From positions 1 through 13,289 of the forward strand of contig JAGHAD010000087.1 of NCBI GenBank assembly GCA_021161685.1: DNA of 13,289 nt, in the 5' to 3' direction. Origin of the DNA: Thermoplasmata archaeon (GTDB lineage Archaea > Thermoplasmatota > E2 > DHVEG-1 > B18-G2). Below, in pieces: positions 11,972-13,289 of the stretch. Below the pieces are notes generated by a model. That model worked only from the letters and a program-made list of their open reading frames with translations, was not told the origin of the DNA and made no database searches. The position numbers and the translations under genes were made by a program. Every line of letters starts with the position of its first letter. Within the stretch, counting starts at the first letter, position 1.

Positions 11972-13289
11972 ATGTTAAGAAAGAGGATCGTTGTCATAAC
12001 ATTACTCTTTCTTTTACTGGCAGAATCTTTTCCCATTGTTTATGCAGAGAGAACGACTTCCACTTTTTATTTCCATGAAGTGGAAGAAAGTTATCTCGGG
12101 GGTATAGGAAGTATAGGGGTATTGAATGGGAGTTTTCCATCGAAAGAGAACATAAGTGATGCAGCCAGGGGAACTTATAGCATGGAAGATGTTTTAGAGA
12201 TCTCCGGCGACATGGTATTTGATCTTTACTTTAATGTTCCGTTGGTAAATGTATCTCCAAATGTGATCGACGAACTCATAAACCTAACCTCAAAATTTGC
12301 AAACGTAACCATCGGTAATTTTTCTCTGAGCAACATAACCAAATTCCTTGGGATAATCTTTGAAAACCTAACCAAAGTAAACTGGAGCGTATTCCTAAGC
12401 GAGATCGCCAATCTTAGTCTTGGAAGAGAAGAGAGATTTATTATAAGGATACTGGATGGTAGCGAATTAATCAAAGAAAAGGTGGTAACCATAAAGAGGT
12501 ACCCGAAAAACTTATCCAATCTAGACCTCTCTATGCTTTTTTCGCCAAAGGAAAAATTTTCTGAAAGGAACATACGTCGCATAACCTTCGTGTTAAAAGG
12601 AGTGGTTTATCATGCCAAATCAAATGCTGGCACCTTAATCGTTACCGTAGAGGCAGAGAATGAGCTTGCATGGGTAAGGGAGGTATTGAGTGGGCTTGGT
12701 GAGCTTAATGCCACCTTCGTTATAGAGATCCTGAAGGAACTTGGATTTGAAAATCTATCAAAAAGAGAAAACTTTGTGAAGCTTGCTATTAGTTTCTTCA
12801 ATATCTTAAAACCTTTACTGGAAAGCATACTCAATGTCAGCTTCGTTTACGATAGTTGCAAATACCCTTCAAGCGTAACGATAACCGGCAAATTCGTTGA
12901 GAGGAAAGAAAGAGGGAAAAGGAGATACTTCCTAAGTAATGAACTCGATGGAGAAAAAAGAGCTTTATCCGATGTCCCTCCCCTACTTGGGGAAGAAAGC
13001 CAGATCAGCCTATCCAGTGATGGCGCGAGATGGATTCTCTACAAGCCCTTCAAATCCGTAACCAGAATACATGGTGAAGTGAAGGTCTGCCTCTATATAG
13101 ATTATCCAAGTTACAGAGAAAGTGCTGGAATAGTTCTTCCCAGGTATAAAATAAAGGCAACCTTGGTTGAATTAGATCAAGGTTTGAATGAAGTTTCAAC
13201 CATAGCATCCAATTCTACCTACGTTATCACCCCATTTGCAAGGAATATCACCTTCATAGAACTAAAAGATGTGAATCACGTCGTAGAGA
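11972..13289 (+). CDS. Large secreted, sequon-rich protein (partial, runs off right edge)
   Basis: From ATG 11972 the frame stays open for 439 codons to the window end. GGTGG lies eight bases upstream; an in-frame ATG at 11957 is less likely. The first 25 residues (M-L-R-K-R..., a Leu-rich core, ...I-V-Y-A) form a clear signal peptide. About 16 N-x-S/T sequons are spread through the rest, including a dense run at residues ~98-165, suggesting a glycosylated cell-surface protein. Only two Cys follow the signal. The first half is predicted mixed alpha/beta; from ~360 onward (R-W-I-L-Y-K-P-F, G-E-V-K-V-C-L-Y-I-D-Y, K-I-K-A-T-L-V-E-L) it looks like a jelly-roll carbohydrate- or galactose-binding-like domain, a pattern judgement. 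Family not recognised; the C-terminus, where an anchor would be, is missing. Confidence 0.75.
   Translation, partial: MLRKRIVVITLLFLLLAESFPIVYAERTTSTFYFHEVEESYLGGIGSIGVLNGSFPSKENISDAARGTYSMEDVLEISGDMVFDLYFNVPLVNVSPNVIDELINLTSKFANVTIGNFSLSNITKFLGIIFENLTKVNWSVFLSEIANLSLGREERFIIRILDGSELIKEKVVTIKRYPKNLSNLDLSMLFSPKEKFSERNIRRITFVLKGVVYHAKSNAGTLIVTVEAENELAWVREVLSGLGELNATFVIEILKELGFENLSKRENFVKLAISFFNILKPLLESILNVSFVYDSCKYPSSVTITGKFVERKERGKRRYFLSNELDGEKRALSDVPPLLGEESQISLSSDGARWILYKPFKSVTRIHGEVKVCLYIDYPSYRESAGIVLPRYKIKATLVELDQGLNEVSTIASNSTYVITPFARNITFIELKDVNHVVE

Overview
The window looks archaeal, most likely a euryarchaeon; an Archaeoglobus-like or methanogen/ANME-related anaerobe is my guess from gene content, not a proven placement. 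Supporting signs are TATA/BRE-like promoters about 25 bases before starts, GGTGA-type ribosome binding sites, small C2H2 and zinc-ribbon proteins, membrane-anchored winged-helix regulators, sequon-rich exported proteins and several ferredoxin-fused MinD-type ATPases. No RNA genes, CRISPR array or transposase were seen.

Left part (1-3498, mostly + strand). A lipoprotein start runs off the left edge on the minus strand, divergent from a TrmO-like tRNA methyltransferase gene. Then comes a family cassette: two exported proteins (starts 835 and 2133) that share their first ~70 residues, preceded by related promoters and a shared GAAA-N3-GTTTCAAA operator-like element. With them lie one intact two-TM winged-helix regulator (1548-2039), an N-terminal fragment of a paralogue (1373-1528), a multi-TM helical protein (2666-3385) and a C-terminal fragment of the same regulator family (3382-3498). 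The layout suggests a duplicated and rearranged surface-protein/membrane-regulator module.

Middle (3532-6539). A divergent fold-III PLP decarboxylase (diaminopimelate decarboxylase-like) overlaps a CPBP-type intramembrane protease gene. These are followed by a Cys-rich membrane protein, a minus-strand C2H2 zinc-finger protein, and a short remnant resembling the 3' end of the 2666 gene, which includes an exact 18-bp repeat.

Right part (11804 down to 6546, minus strand). A tight seven-gene operon reads: 50-aa zinc-ribbon protein, NifX/ORP-like protein, Mrp/NBP35 ATPase, DUF89 protein, ferredoxin-MinD ATPase, NADH oxidase/CoA-disulfide reductase-like flavoprotein, second ferredoxin-MinD ATPase. 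Four of its five junctions downstream of the ORP-like gene overlap. The content resembles the ORP (orange protein) cluster of sulfate reducers, with DUF89 and flavoprotein additions; a role in iron-sulfur or metal-cluster handling is inferred. Divergent from it, a large secreted protein rich in N-glycosylation sequons (start 11972) runs off the right edge.
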